Shown here: positions 27,206-36,615 of the stretch, in pieces
How positions within the stretch are numbered: position 1 is the stretch's first letter
How the letters are laid out: each line of letters opens with the position of its first letter
From: Novosphingobium sediminis
Lineage (GTDB): Bacteria; Pseudomonadota; Alphaproteobacteria; Sphingomonadales; Sphingomonadaceae
NCBI RefSeq assembly: GCF_007991615.1
Contig: NZ_BJYR01000018.1
Coordinates: forward strand, 141,550 to 205,549
DNA: 64,000 nucleotides
Direction: 5' to 3'
The notes under the pieces: model-generated
Seen by the model: only the letters and a program-made list of their open reading frames with translations
Databases searched by the model: none
Told to the model about the DNA's origin: nothing
Program-made: the position numbers and the translations under genes

Positions 27206-28706
27206 GGCGACCGCCCCTCTTTCGGCCGAACAGCAGGATATCGCTGCGCTCGCCAAGGGCGGGCGGACCAATTTCCTCGGCTTCCTGCTTCGGCTTGCCG
27301 CGCGCATCCCGTTCCTGTTCATCGCGGGGCGGCTCTATGGCGCGGAAGACCTTGGCCGCTTCGCCTCGGCCACCATCGCGGTCGAACTCGCCGCGCAGCT
27401 CGCCACGCTCGGCCAGAAGCGCGGCCTTGCCCAGCAGCTTGCCAGCGATGACCGCGACGGCGCCGAAGTGGTGGCTGACGCGCTGCTGCTGTCGGGCTTC
27501 GTCTCGGCTGTGCTTGCGGCGCTGCTCTACATCTTCCCCGCGCCGATGTTCCCCAGCGGGCATTTCACGCCGCTGCAGCGCCTGCTCCCGCTCACCGTCC
27601 TGCCCATCGCCTTGGGCGATATCGCGCTGGCGGCGCTGGCCTACCGCTTCGATGTGGGCGCCACGGTGCGCGCCCGCTCGGTAGTGGAGCCGTGGACGCT
27701 TTCGATCGTCGCCGGACTTGTCTGGCTCGCTGGCATGTGGACAATCGACCTGCGCGAAAGCGGGCTGATCCTTGCCTATGTCGCCTCGATCTTTGCGGCG
27801 ACGATGACGACCTTCGTGCCGCTCCTCAGAAGCTACGGGGTGCCGCGCCACTGGTCGCCGCGCCCGATCGACCTCCTCCGGCTGGCGGGGAGCAACCTGC
27901 CGCTCGCGGGGGCGGACGCCATCGAATGGGGTACGCGCAAGCTCGATCTGTTCCTGCTCGGCGTGTTTCAGGCGCCCACGGCGGTCGTGGGCATCTACTA
28001 TGTGGCACAGCAGGTCGCGACCCTGCCGCAGAAGCTCAAGACGAGTTTCGAGCCGATCCTCGGGCCGGTCATCACGCGCAACCTGCAGGGCGGCAACTAT
28101 CCCGCCGTCGCGCGGCAGGTATGCCAGGTGGGGTTCTGGATCATCGCGGCGCAGGCCGGGGTGGCGCTGGCGCTGGGCATTCCCGGAGCGGCGGTGATGG
28201 GGCTGGTCGGGCCGAACTTCGTGGCCGGGACCGCAGCGCTGGGCTTGCTGCTTGCCGCCGAAGTGGCCGCAGCAACCGCCGTGGTGAGCGAAGCCGCGCT
28301 GATCTATGTCGCGCGCGTCCGCAATCTGTGGATCAGCCTTGGCACCATCGTGCTGCAGGGCGCGCTTACCGTGGGCTTCATGCTGGCGGCGCGGCGCGCG
28401 GGGCTTGATCCGCTGATGCAGGCAGCCGGCGCTGCGGCGGCGCTGGCGATTGCGCTGGCCTGCGCTTCGCTTGCGAAGTCGTGGCTGCTTGGCAGCCTGC
28501 TGAGCGAGCGCATCAGCAACTGGCGCTGGGCGCTGATCTGGGCGGCTGCGCCGGCGGTGCTGGTGGGCTATGCTGCAAAGCTGATGCCCGAATGGGTCGA
28601 ACTCGCGCTCGGCATTCCGGCGATTCTCGGTGTTTACGGCACGGTGATCTGGCGGCGCGGGTTCGGGCCGGAAGACCGCATCCTTTTCCGCAAGCAGACC
28701 CTCTGA
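27198..28706 (+). CDS. Polysaccharide flippase, MOP superfamily
   Basis: A 502-residue integral membrane protein with about 12-14 hydrophobic segments, beginning 'GGRTNFLGFLLRLAARIPFLFI' (in part) with 'LGRFASATIAVELAAQLATLG', the normal N-terminal pattern of Wzx/MurJ-type lipid-linked oligosaccharide flippases. It overlaps gpsA by 8 bases. The ATG at 27198 is chosen since the frame upstream runs antiparallel in composition through gpsA. No glycosyltransferases are adjacent, so the glycan exported is unknown. Confidence 0.85.
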   Translation: MVEATAPLSAEQQDIAALAKGGRTNFLGFLLRLAARIPFLFIAGRLYGAEDLGRFASATIAVELAAQLATLGQKRGLAQQLASDDRDGAEVVADALLLSGFVSAVLAALLYIFPAPMFPSGHFTPLQRLLPLTVLPIALGDIALAALAYRFDVGATVRARSVVEPWTLSIVAGLVWLAGMWTIDLRESGLILAYVASIFAATMTTFVPLLRSYGVPRHWSPRPIDLLRLAGSNLPLAGADAIEWGTRKLDLFLLGVFQAPTAVVGIYYVAQQVATLPQKLKTSFEPILGPVITRNLQGGNYPAVARQVCQVGFWIIAAQAGVALALGIPGAAVMGLVGPNFVAGTAALGLLLAAEVAAATAVVSEAALIYVARVRNLWISLGTIVLQGALTVGFMLAARRAGLDPLMQAAGAAAALAIALACASLAKSWLLGSLLSERISNWRWALIWAAAPAVLVGYAAKLMPEWVELALGIPAILGVYGTVIWRRGFGPEDRILFRKQTL

Positions 28707-28722
28707 AAGGCATGGGTGATCG

Positions 28723-29202
28723 ATGATGGAATGGCTTCAGGCAAACGCGGTGCTGGTCGGCGCGGTGGCGGTGCTGCTGGTGCTCGCGCTGGTGTTCCTG
28801 CTGCGCCGCTCGAAGGCGGTGCCGGAAAAGCGCGAGTACCGCGATGTTCTCTCCGAAGGCGCGGCCCCGGCGGCGCGCAATTCGGCGCTGATCGATGCGC
28901 CGCCGGCCGCCGCGATCGAGCCGCCGCCGGTGATCGCCGAAGCGCCGCCCGTTGCCGCCGATGAAGGCGACGACCTGACGCGGATCAAGGGCCTTGGCCC
29001 CAAGATCAGCACGGCGCTGCGTGCGCTTGGCGTGACGCGCTATGCCGAGATCGCGGCATGGACCGAGGCCGATGTGGCGCGGATCGACGCGCAACTGGGC
29101 GTGTTTGCCGGGCGCGCCACGCGGGACAACTGGATCGAGCAGGCAGGCCTGCTGGCGAGCGGGGATACCGCGGGCTACGAGGCGAAGTTCGGGAAGCTCT
29201 AG
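28723..29202 (+). CDS. Membrane-anchored helix-hairpin-helix protein
   Basis: A 159-residue protein with one N-terminal membrane helix (about 9-26), a Pro/Ala-rich linker (~50-80) and a C-terminal domain holding 'DDLTRIKGLGPKISTALRALGVTRYAEIAAW'-type sequence (residues ~84-115, given only in outline), a helix-hairpin-helix of the kind found in nucleases and ribosomal-protein-like 'flap endonuclease' annotations. It could tether DNA or a protein partner to the membrane. It lies 16 bases after the flippase gene and shares a CTAG stop with the converging lipoprotein gene. Confidence 0.75.
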   Translation: MMEWLQANAVLVGAVAVLLVLALVFLLRRSKAVPEKREYRDVLSEGAAPAARNSALIDAPPAAAIEPPPVIAEAPPVAADEGDDLTRIKGLGPKISTALRALGVTRYAEIAAWTEADVARIDAQLGVFAGRATRDNWIEQAGLLASGDTAGYEAKFGKL

Positions 29203-29723
29203 CCGCCTGCGCAGCGCTTTATGAGCGCGCCGGGCACGTCGCTGGCGGGCACTTCGATATGCCCGCCGCCCGGAAGCGTGCCGGCAAACTTGGCCTTGAA
29301 CAATGTGAGGCGGTGATCATCGGCGGGGATCGAGCCCTGCCAGATATAGCCGGGCTGGCCGGGCAGCGCGGTCGCATCGACCGGCAGGCGCAGGATATAA
29401 CCGCTGCCCTGCAGCGCGAAAAGCGCCGCGGCACCGATGGGGGCGGCAACATTGCGGGTCACCACCAGCGATCCACTCCGGCATTCCAGGTTGAGCAGCG
29501 CAGGTTCGCCTGCATAGCCGAAGCGCGCGCTGCCGTCGGGCGCGGAAACCCAAGCGCCCTTGGCGTCCTTGGCACGAGCGGGCGTGGGGGCCGGGTTATC
29601 TGCCGGCATAGCGACGCGCACCGCATCAAGCGGGCCGTCCTTGCCCTGCGTCGTTGTCGCCGAGGACGATGTGCAGGCAGCCAGCAACAGAACGAGCAGG
29701 GGAGGCGCGACACGCGAAATCAA
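29199..29723 (-). CDS. Putative lipoprotein
   Basis: A 174-residue exported protein with lipobox 'LLLAAC' after the short signal 'ISRVAPPLLVL'. The mature part begins with a Ser/Thr-rich linker and continues as a beta-rich domain ('GYAGEPALLNLECRSGSLVVTRN', in outline). No family is recognised. I choose TTG 29723 because GGAAGGA lies 7 bases upstream and gives a normal lipoprotein signal; the ATG at 29750 has no ribosome site. Its stop overlaps that of the helix-hairpin-helix gene in a CTAG. Confidence 0.7.
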   Translation of the reverse strand: MISRVAPPLLVLLLAACTSSSATTTQGKDGPLDAVRVAMPADNPAPTPARAKDAKGAWVSAPDGSARFGYAGEPALLNLECRSGSLVVTRNVAAPIGAAALFALQGSGYILRLPVDATALPGQPGYIWQGSIPADDHRLTLFKAKFAGTLPGGGHIEVPASDVPGALIKRCAGG

Positions 29724-29858
29724 GGCTTCATCCTTCCGCGACCGGATCATCGCCGCAGCAATGAGGTCGGAGCCAAGCAGCCGAAATTCAAGTCCAGCGC
29801 AAGATAGTGAAAGCCGCTGTGCGGTGGATAGAATTGCCTGTGCGGTGCGGGGTGGAAC

Positions 29859-32048
29859 CTACCGCCCCCACTTCTTCTGGCTCTTCCCAAACCGCGTCTT
29901 GCGCGTCCCCGGCTTGCCTTCGTTGCTCCGCCCCACGATCGGCGCTTTCTTCTCGCTGTCGGGCAAGCCCAGTTCGCTAGCCTCTAGCGCGCGGATCTCG
30001 TCGCGCAGGCGGCCTGCCGTTTCGAATTCCAGATCCGCCGCCGCAGCGCGCATCTTCTTTTCCAGTTCTTCGATGTAAGCGCGCAGATTGTGGCCGACGA
30101 GGTTGTTGGCGCCGCCTTCCGCCTCGATCTCCACCAGCACGCCGTCGCGGCTCGCGGTGTCGGCCACGATGTCATGGATGTCGCGCTTGATCGATTCGGG
30201 CGTGATCCCGTGGAGTTCGTTGTAGGCGCGCTGCTTTTCGCGGCGGCGGTCGGTTTCGGCGATGGCGCGTTCCATGCTGCCGGTCATGCGGTCGGCATAG
30301 AGGATCACCCGGCCATCGACATTGCGCGCGGCGCGGCCGATGGTCTGGATCAGCGAGGTCTCGCTGCGCAGGAAGCCTTCCTTGTCCGCATCCAGAATGC
30401 ACACCAGCCCGCACTCGGGAATATCGAGCCCCTCGCGCAACAGGTTGATGCCGACCAGCACGTCATAGACCCCTAGCCGAAGATCGCGGATCAGTTCGAT
30501 GCGCTCCAGCGTCTCGACGTCCGAATGCATGTAGCGGACCCTAAGTCCCGCCTCGTGCATGAACTCGGTAAGGTCTTCGGCCATGCGCTTGGTCAGCGTG
30601 GTGACAAGCGTGCGGTAGCCGTTCTGCGCCGTCTTGCGGCATTCGTTGATGCAGTCCTGCACCTGGTCCTCGACCGGGCGGATATCGACCGGCGGATCGA
30701 TCAGGCCGGTGGGGCGGATCACCTGCTCGGCAAACACGCCGCCCGCCTGCTCCATTTCCCAGTGCCCCGGTGTCGCCGAAACGGCCACCGTCTGCGGGCG
30801 CATCGCATCCCATTCGTTGAAGCGCAGCGGGCGGTTGTCGATGCAGCTCGGCAGGCGGAAGCCGTATTCCGCCAGCGTGATCTTGCGGCGGTGGTCGCCT
30901 TTGCTCATCGCGCCGATCTGCGGCACCGTTTGGTGGCTTTCGTCGACGAACAGCAGCGCGTTGTCCGGCAGGTATTCGAACAGCGTCGGCGGCGGCTCGC
31001 CCGGCATTCGCCCGGTGAGGAAGCGCGAATAGTTCTCGATCCCCGCGCAGCTACCCGTCGCGTGGATCATCTCGAGGTCGAAGTTGGTGCGCTGCTCCAG
31101 CCGCTGCGCTTCGAGCAGCTTGCCTTCCGCTTCGAGCTCCTTGAGCCGCTCGGTGAGTTCAAAGCGGATCGCGTCCGCCGCCTGCTTCATCGTCGGCCCC
31201 GGCGTCACATAGTGCGAATTGGCGTAGACGCGCACCTTGGAAAGCTTCGTCCCCGCCTTGCCGGTCAGCGGGTCGAACTCGGCGATCTCCTCGATCTCGT
31301 CGCCGAAGAACGAGATGCGCCAGGCCATATCCTCGTAGTGCGAGGGGTAGATTTCCAGATTGTCGCCCCGCACCCGGAAATTGCCGCGCTGGAAGGCGGC
31401 ATCGTTGCGCTTGTATTGCAGCGCCACCAGCTTGCGGATGATCTCGCGGTTGTCGACCGTGTCGCCGACCTTGAGGTCGAACACCATCGCCGAATAAGTC
31501 TCGACCGAACCGATGCCGTAGAGGCACGAAACCGAGGCGACGATGATGACGTCGTCGCGTTCGAGCAGCGCGCGCGTGGCCGAATGGCGCATCCGGTCGA
31601 TCGCCTCGTTCACCGAGCTTTCCTTCTCGATGTAGGTGTCGGACCGGGGCACATAGGCCTCGGGCTGGTAGTAGTCGTAGTAGGAGACGAAATACTCGAC
31701 TGCGTTCTCCGGGAAGAAGCTCTTCATCTCGCCATAAAGCTGCGCGGCAAGGATCTTGTTGGGCGCGAGGATGAGGGCAGGGCGCTGCAGTTCCTCGATC
31801 ACCTTGGCCATGGTGAAGGTCTTGCCGCTGCCCGTCACGCCCAGCAGCACCTGCGTCACCTCGCCATCCTTCGCCGAGGCGACGAGATCGGCAATCGCGG
31901 TCGGCTGGTCGCCCGCGGGCTGGTAGTCCGAAACCACCTTGAACGGTTTTCCGCCCTCCGATTTCTCGGGTCGTGCGGGCTTGTGCGGCACGAAATTGGC
32001 GGAGGTATCGGGCTCTTCCAGCCCTCTGCGGATGACGAGTTCGGCCAT
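29859..32048 (-). CDS. uvrB: Excinuclease ABC subunit B
   Basis: A 729-residue DNA-repair helicase-like protein that verifies damage after loading by UvrA and recruits UvrC. It contains Walker A '[14 protein letters not shown]', the beta-hairpin region '[20 protein letters not shown]', '[13 protein letters not shown]', helicase motifs V/VI ('[13 protein letters not shown]', 'QTIGRAARN') and the C-terminal UVR domain ('[18 protein letters not shown]'). A long C-terminal tail follows the UVR motif. The start at 32048 (MAELVIRRG) fits the family; the frame upstream to 32105 is not conserved-looking. Confidence 0.97.
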   Translation of the reverse strand: MAELVIRRGLEEPDTSANFVPHKPARPEKSEGGKPFKVVSDYQPAGDQPTAIADLVASAKDGEVTQVLLGVTGSGKTFTMAKVIEELQRPALILAPNKILAAQLYGEMKSFFPENAVEYFVSYYDYYQPEAYVPRSDTYIEKESSVNEAIDRMRHSATRALLERDDVIIVASVSCLYGIGSVETYSAMVFDLKVGDTVDNREIIRKLVALQYKRNDAAFQRGNFRVRGDNLEIYPSHYEDMAWRISFFGDEIEEIAEFDPLTGKAGTKLSKVRVYANSHYVTPGPTMKQAADAIRFELTERLKELEAEGKLLEAQRLEQRTNFDLEMIHATGSCAGIENYSRFLTGRMPGEPPPTLFEYLPDNALLFVDESHQTVPQIGAMSKGDHRRKITLAEYGFRLPSCIDNRPLRFNEWDAMRPQTVAVSATPGHWEMEQAGGVFAEQVIRPTGLIDPPVDIRPVEDQVQDCINECRKTAQNGYRTLVTTLTKRMAEDLTEFMHEAGLRVRYMHSDVETLERIELIRDLRLGVYDVLVGINLLREGLDIPECGLVCILDADKEGFLRSETSLIQTIGRAARNVDGRVILYADRMTGSMERAIAETDRRREKQRAYNELHGITPESIKRDIHDIVADTASRDGVLVEIEAEGGANNLVGHNLRAYIEELEKKMRAAAADLEFETAGRLRDEIRALEASELGLPDSEKKAPIVGRSNEGKPGTRKTRFGKSQKKWGR

Positions 32049-32168
32049 GCCGCAGATATGGGGAACAAAGCGCGCACATGCAATCGGCTGGGGATGGATA
32101 GGCACCGATGCCCGTTTGATTTATGGCCATCTGGCGATAGCGTGAACGTCGGAAGGCCTGCGGGCGGC

Positions 32169-33179
32169 ATGGGAAGAACCACAGCGGTGCGAGTTCCTCG
32201 GCACATCATCGTTTCCGCAGCCCTTGCCCTGCTGGCGCCGGCGGGGCAGGCGGCAGCGCAGGATGTTGTGCCTGCGCCTGATGTGGCGCAGCTGTCCCCG
32301 GCGATGGTCGAAGTGCTGGCAGCTGTGGAAGCCTCGCACGATCCGCGCGCGCTGGATGCGCTGGTGCGCTATCTCCAGCAAGCCCATCCCGAAGCGCAGG
32401 CCGCCCTTTCAGCGTGGATGGCGCGGCGCAGCGCGCTGGTGTGGCTGGCAGAGCCGCTCCCCGTTGCGAAGGCGCAGGTCGCAGTCGATCTCCCGGCTGA
32501 AGATGCCGTGCCGCTCAAGCTGGCTCTCCTTGATCTGCCGACGAAATGGAGCGGCGAAGGTGAACTCGGCGCGTTCCTCAGCACCGGCAGCGCGCCGGGA
32601 TCGGGCTTTGTCGGGCGGCTCACCGTGGTCGCGGAACGAGGGCGCTGGCGCGTCGCCACTTCGGGCCGGATCGACTACCAGAAGACCTCCGACGAAGTGA
32701 CGCGCAATCAGATCCGCCTCACGATTGAACCCAACTACAAGTTCGACGAGCACGGCTACGTGTTTGGCCTCGGCCAGTATGAGCGGGACCGCTTTCAGGG
32801 CTTCACTGACCGCTTCAGCGTGTCGGCCGGGCTCGGCTACAACCTGCTCGATGGGAATGGCCGCAAGCTCAGCATCAAGGCGGGGCCCGCCGTGCGCGTG
32901 ACGAAGCCAGTGGAGGGACCGCAGGAGCAGACGCTTTCCGCCGTCGCGCTCGCCGATCTCAAGCTGCAATTGACGCCCACGCTCAACTACAGCCAGGAAG
33001 TCAGCACCTATTTCGATGCGGTGCGGCGGACGTACTACACGCTGGCCGCGCTCGATTCGCGCTTGAGCAGCAAGCTCAAGGCCCGGCTATCCTACACGCT
33101 GCAGCATGAATCCGGCTCGGGCGTCGCGCGCACGTTGACGGACACAACCAGCCGGCTGACGCTGCTTTACGGGTTCTAG
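32169..33179 (+). CDS. DUF481/YdiY-like outer-membrane beta-barrel protein
   Basis: A 336-residue protein with a signal peptide ending 'APAGQAAAQ', an N-terminal helical region of ~100 residues and a C-terminal barrel of repeated amphipathic strands ('WSGEGELGAFLSTGSAPGSG', 'RVATSGRIDYQKTSDEVT', 'YVFGLGQYERDRFQGFTDRF', ending 'SRLTLLYGF'). The strand pattern is that of DUF481 proteins. The role is unknown. The open frame continues far upstream antisense to uvrB, but ATG 32169 directly precedes the signal peptide. Confidence 0.8.
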   Translation: MGRTTAVRVPRHIIVSAALALLAPAGQAAAQDVVPAPDVAQLSPAMVEVLAAVEASHDPRALDALVRYLQQAHPEAQAALSAWMARRSALVWLAEPLPVAKAQVAVDLPAEDAVPLKLALLDLPTKWSGEGELGAFLSTGSAPGSGFVGRLTVVAERGRWRVATSGRIDYQKTSDEVTRNQIRLTIEPNYKFDEHGYVFGLGQYERDRFQGFTDRFSVSAGLGYNLLDGNGRKLSIKAGPAVRVTKPVEGPQEQTLSAVALADLKLQLTPTLNYSQEVSTYFDAVRRTYYTLAALDSRLSSKLKARLSYTLQHESGSGVARTLTDTTSRLTLLYGF

Positions 33180-33271
33180 GCCCTCCCACGGGGAGCCTGT
33201 GACGCGCATCATTGGAAAACTGCCGGTGCAGTGTTAGCCCTGCAGCATCACGAACGAGAGGACCCGAACCG

Positions 33272-33820
33272 ATGCGCCTGCCGATCCTGCCCCTCATCGC
33301 CCTCTCGGCTGCCCTCGCGCTTGGCGGTTGCGGCAGCGGCAAGTCCGTCACCGCAACCAACGAAAGCGTTTCGGGCGTCGCCAAGAAGGTTGCCGATGCC
33401 GGGCTCAAGTTCAATCCGGGCCGCTGGGATTCGACGATGAAGTTCGTCAAGATGGACATGGAAGGCATGCCGCCCGAGGCGAAGGCGATGATGTCGAAGA
33501 TCCTTGGCAAGGACCGCACTTTCGCCACCTGCCTGACCAAGGAAGAGGCCGAGAAGCCGGACGCCAAGTTCTTCGGGCAGGCCGACGAGCGCTGCAAGTA
33601 CGACAGCTTCGCGATGGGCGGCGGCAAGATCGATGCGAAGATGACCTGCAAGGCCGAGCAGGGCATGCAGACCATGACGATGCAGGGCAACTACACCGCC
33701 GAATCCTACCAGATGACGATGTCGATCAACGGCGCCGGGCCGCAAGGCAAGGCGATGTCGATGGAAATGCAGCTCAATGCCAAGCACAACGGCGAGTGCA
33801 CGGGCAAGGAAGAGGGCTGA
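33272..33820 (+). CDS. DUF3617-like lipoprotein
   Basis: A 182-residue lipoprotein with signal 'LPLIALSAALALGGC' (lipobox LGGC). The mature part has 'NPGRWDSTMKFVKMDM', 'TFATCLTKEEAEKP', 'CKYDSFAMGGGKIDAKMTCK' and 'GNYTAESYQMTMSI', the pattern of DUF3617 proteins frequent in sphingomonads. Conserved Cys residues may form disulfides. ATG 33272 has GAGAGGA upstream. Function unknown. Confidence 0.82.
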   Translation: MRLPILPLIALSAALALGGCGSGKSVTATNESVSGVAKKVADAGLKFNPGRWDSTMKFVKMDMEGMPPEAKAMMSKILGKDRTFATCLTKEEAEKPDAKFFGQADERCKYDSFAMGGGKIDAKMTCKAEQGMQTMTMQGNYTAESYQMTMSINGAGPQGKAMSMEMQLNAKHNGECTGKEEG

Positions 33821-34020
33821 GGGCTTCCTTACTCTTTTTCACTGCGAGCGCAGCGATGCAGTCCAGTGCGGCTCTGCGCGCCTGACGCTGGGGCGGGGAC
33901 AGCTGCTAAACGGCAGCTTTCGCCGAATTGCCGACGCATAGGATACGGGGCTCTGCGGACCGTTTCGGCGGCGCTTACGATGCAGCGATAGTCTGAATGA
34001 CCACGCCGGGAGTGTAACTG

Positions 34021-34290
34021 GTGCCGAAAAAAGGCCGCGTAATCTGGTCGTTAGCCCTCCTGTCTGCGCTTGCCGTGCTGCTAGCAATGTTAGGCCCACC
34101 TCTAACCATAGCCTCGTTCTTCTGGCTTATCCTCTGGTACTCAGGTGTCGTGGACGACGTTTCTCGAGGCCCCGCGTGGGTTGATTGGGTGATAGACTAC
34201 GGTTTCCAGGTCCTGGTTTGGCTGACATTCGCAATGGGCGCTTCCGTATGGGTGGTGTTGGGCCCAGCAAAGCGAGACACTGCGGATTGA
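34021..34290 (+). CDS. Small membrane protein with GTG start
   Basis: An 89-residue protein with membrane helices at about 7-25, 27-42 and 58-80, and a short polar loop 'VVDDVSRGPAWVDW'. The GTG at 34021 has GGGAG 8 bases upstream. Codon use is visibly less GC-biased than in the neighbours (CTA, TTA and GTA codons occur), which could mean recent acquisition. No family is recognised. Confidence 0.5.
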   Translation: MPKKGRVIWSLALLSALAVLLAMLGPPLTIASFFWLILWYSGVVDDVSRGPAWVDWVIDYGFQVLVWLTFAMGASVWVVLGPAKRDTAD

Positions 34291-34362
34291 ATGCCCAGAT
34301 GCTGACGTCCGCTAACCACCAATCCCTGCCGCTCGGCTAACCGCCCAACCAGCCCACGCCGC

Positions 34363-36432
34363 CTAGGCTGCCGCTACTTCCACCTGCACGCCCGATAGCG
34401 CCGCATTCCCTGATAGCGGATCGAGCGCGCCGGACTCTGTCAGCGCGTTGGCGCTGACGCCGGCGCGGGCGCGTGCCACTTGCATGGCCATGCCGGGCAG
34501 ATCATGCCCCCAGCCGTGCGGGATAGAGACGGTGCCAGGCATCATGTCGTCGGTCACTTCGGCGGGGATGGTCACTTCGCCCGAGGACGAGCGGACTGTG
34601 GCCATGTCGCCATCAGCAAGGCCCGCCGCCGCCGCGTCGTCCGGGTGGATCATCAGCGTGCAGCGATTGGGCCCTTTGGTGAGGCGGTGGCTGTTGGCGA
34701 GCCATGAGTTGTTGGTGCGCAAGTGTCGCCGCCCGATCAGGGTAAGCTTGCCCCCCTCTGCAGGGATGCCCTCCGCAGGCACATCGAGCGCGCCGAGGGC
34801 CTCCATGAAGGCGGGCACCGCGCAATGGATCTGCTGGTCGTCGCTGCGCAGGCGTTCGGGCAGCACGCCCGCTTTCGGTGGGCCGAAATCGAGGCCGGAG
34901 GGCGCAGCTTCCACTTCGGCCAACGAGACCTTGTAGGGGCCGTTCTTCAGCATGTGATCGAGCGCCTCGCGCGGGGTCGGCTCCTGCACCGGCTGGCCGC
35001 TGATCGCCTGCGCCAGCCCGCGCAGGATTTCCCAGTCGTGCAGGGCCTCGGGGTCCTCGCGCTCCAGCGTGGGCTTGGAATAAGCGGCGATATTGCGCAC
35101 CGCCATCGGCAGCAGGAACAGGCCGTAATGGTCGCGCTCCAAGGGCCCCGTCGGCGGCAGGATATAATGCGCGCGGCGGCTGGTGGCGTTGCGGTACATG
35201 TCGACCGAAACCATCAGCTCAAGGCTTGCCAGCGCCCTGTCGAGCCGGGGGCCGTTGGGCGTCGAAAGCACCGGATTGCCCGCCACCACGAACAGCGCCT
35301 TGATCTGGCCTTCGCCGGGTGTCTCGATCTCCTCGGCCAGCGCGGCTGCGGGAAATTCGCCCAGCACCGACTTGTGCTGCGAAACGCGCGAGGTGAACTT
35401 GCCCAGCGATCCGCGCGGGAACATCGCCAGCGTATCGAGCGCCGGGATAGGGAACACCGTCCCGCCCTCGCGGTCCAATTGCCCCGCCGCGATATTGATG
35501 AGCGCGATGAGCCACGCATTGAGCGTGCCGTGCTGCTGCGTTGCGATGCCGAGCCGGCCATAAAGCGCGGCAGGGCCTGCGGTGAGGCGCTCGGCCAGCC
35601 AGGCCACGTCCTCCGCCGCCACGCCCGATGCGGCAAGGCAAGCCGCATCGTCGAAGCGCGCCAGCAGCGCCGCGACGTCGTCCAGCCCGCCCACGAAGTC
35701 CTGCACCGGCTGATGCGGCCTGCGTGCCAGCACTGCCTTGAGCAGCGCCACCAGCAGGAACACATCGCTCGCGGGCTTCACGAACACATGCCGGTCCGCG
35801 ATCTTTGCCGTCTCGGTCCGGCGCGGATCGATCACCACCAGTTGCCCGCCGCGCGCCTTCAGCGCCCGCGCGCGATTGCGAAAATCGGGTACGGTCCACA
35901 CCGAACCGTTCGAAGCCATCGGATTGCCGCCAATGATGATGAGCGTCTCGGTCCGGTCGATGTCCGGAATGCCGAACATGCTGGCGTGGCCATACATCAG
36001 CAGGTTCGCCACCTGATGCGGCATCTGGTCCACCGTGCTCGCCGAAAACTGGCTCTTCGTGCCGAGCGCCTTGGTCAGGTGATGCGCGTTGAGCGCATTG
36101 CCATAGGAGTGCGCGTTGGGATTGCCGATGTAAGTCGCGGTGCTGGCCGGATCGCGGGCAAGGATGGCGCGGGTCTTCTCGCCGATCTCGGCAAAGGCCT
36201 GCTCCCAGCTGATTTCGTGCCATTCCTCACCCACGCGCTTTTGCGGCGCGCGCAGGCGATCGGGATCGTTCTGCAGGTCTTCCAGCGCGGTCGCCTTGGG
36301 GCAGATGTGTCCGCGCGAGAGGGGGTTGTCGGGATCGCCCTTGATCGACACGATCTGGCGTCCTTCGACTTCCACCAGCACGCCGCAATTGGCCTCGCAG
36401 ATATGGCAGGTGCGGTGATGGATCTCGCCCAT
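34363..36432 (-). CDS. Molybdopterin-dependent oxidoreductase (DMSO reductase family)
   Basis: A 689-residue cytoplasmic enzyme with an N-terminal [4Fe-4S] site (Cys9, Cys12, Cys16, Cys44: 'CHICEANC' and 'HICPKA') and the bis-MGD domains ('GNPMASNGSVWTVPDFRNRA', 'VIDPRRTETAKIAD', 'GGTVFPIPA', C-terminal dinucleotide-binding beta domain). No Tat signal is seen. The region where formate dehydrogenases carry the Mo-ligating Cys/Sec reads 'FSASTVDQMPHQVA', with Asp135 as a possible ligand instead. The substrate is unknown. The ATG at 36432 follows GGGAGAGAG. No partner subunit is adjacent. Confidence 0.88.
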   Translation of the reverse strand: MGEIHHRTCHICEANCGVLVEVEGRQIVSIKGDPDNPLSRGHICPKATALEDLQNDPDRLRAPQKRVGEEWHEISWEQAFAEIGEKTRAILARDPASTATYIGNPNAHSYGNALNAHHLTKALGTKSQFSASTVDQMPHQVANLLMYGHASMFGIPDIDRTETLIIIGGNPMASNGSVWTVPDFRNRARALKARGGQLVVIDPRRTETAKIADRHVFVKPASDVFLLVALLKAVLARRPHQPVQDFVGGLDDVAALLARFDDAACLAASGVAAEDVAWLAERLTAGPAALYGRLGIATQQHGTLNAWLIALINIAAGQLDREGGTVFPIPALDTLAMFPRGSLGKFTSRVSQHKSVLGEFPAAALAEEIETPGEGQIKALFVVAGNPVLSTPNGPRLDRALASLELMVSVDMYRNATSRRAHYILPPTGPLERDHYGLFLLPMAVRNIAAYSKPTLEREDPEALHDWEILRGLAQAISGQPVQEPTPREALDHMLKNGPYKVSLAEVEAAPSGLDFGPPKAGVLPERLRSDDQQIHCAVPAFMEALGALDVPAEGIPAEGGKLTLIGRRHLRTNNSWLANSHRLTKGPNRCTLMIHPDDAAAAGLADGDMATVRSSSGEVTIPAEVTDDMMPGTVSIPHGWGHDLPGMAMQVARARAGVSANALTESGALDPLSGNAALSGVQVEVAAA

Positions 36433-36615
36433 GGCTTGCTCTCTCCCGGAAATTAGCCGTGCGGTTAAACGTGTCACCTGCGCGCGGCCATGGCAAGCGC
36501 GAAGCGGTGAAACACTTCGCCGCGCAATCCGGTTACAATTTTGTCTCGCAGGTGCAGCATTGCGCTTGGCAAAGCCGCTGCGCTGTGCAAGCTTCGTCCC
36601 AATCGGGATGATCGC

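Noticed and set aside
30525..32168. Long in-frame extension upstream of the DUF481 gene
   Set aside because: It is antisense to uvrB; the signal peptide begins at ATG 32169, so the extension is not coding.
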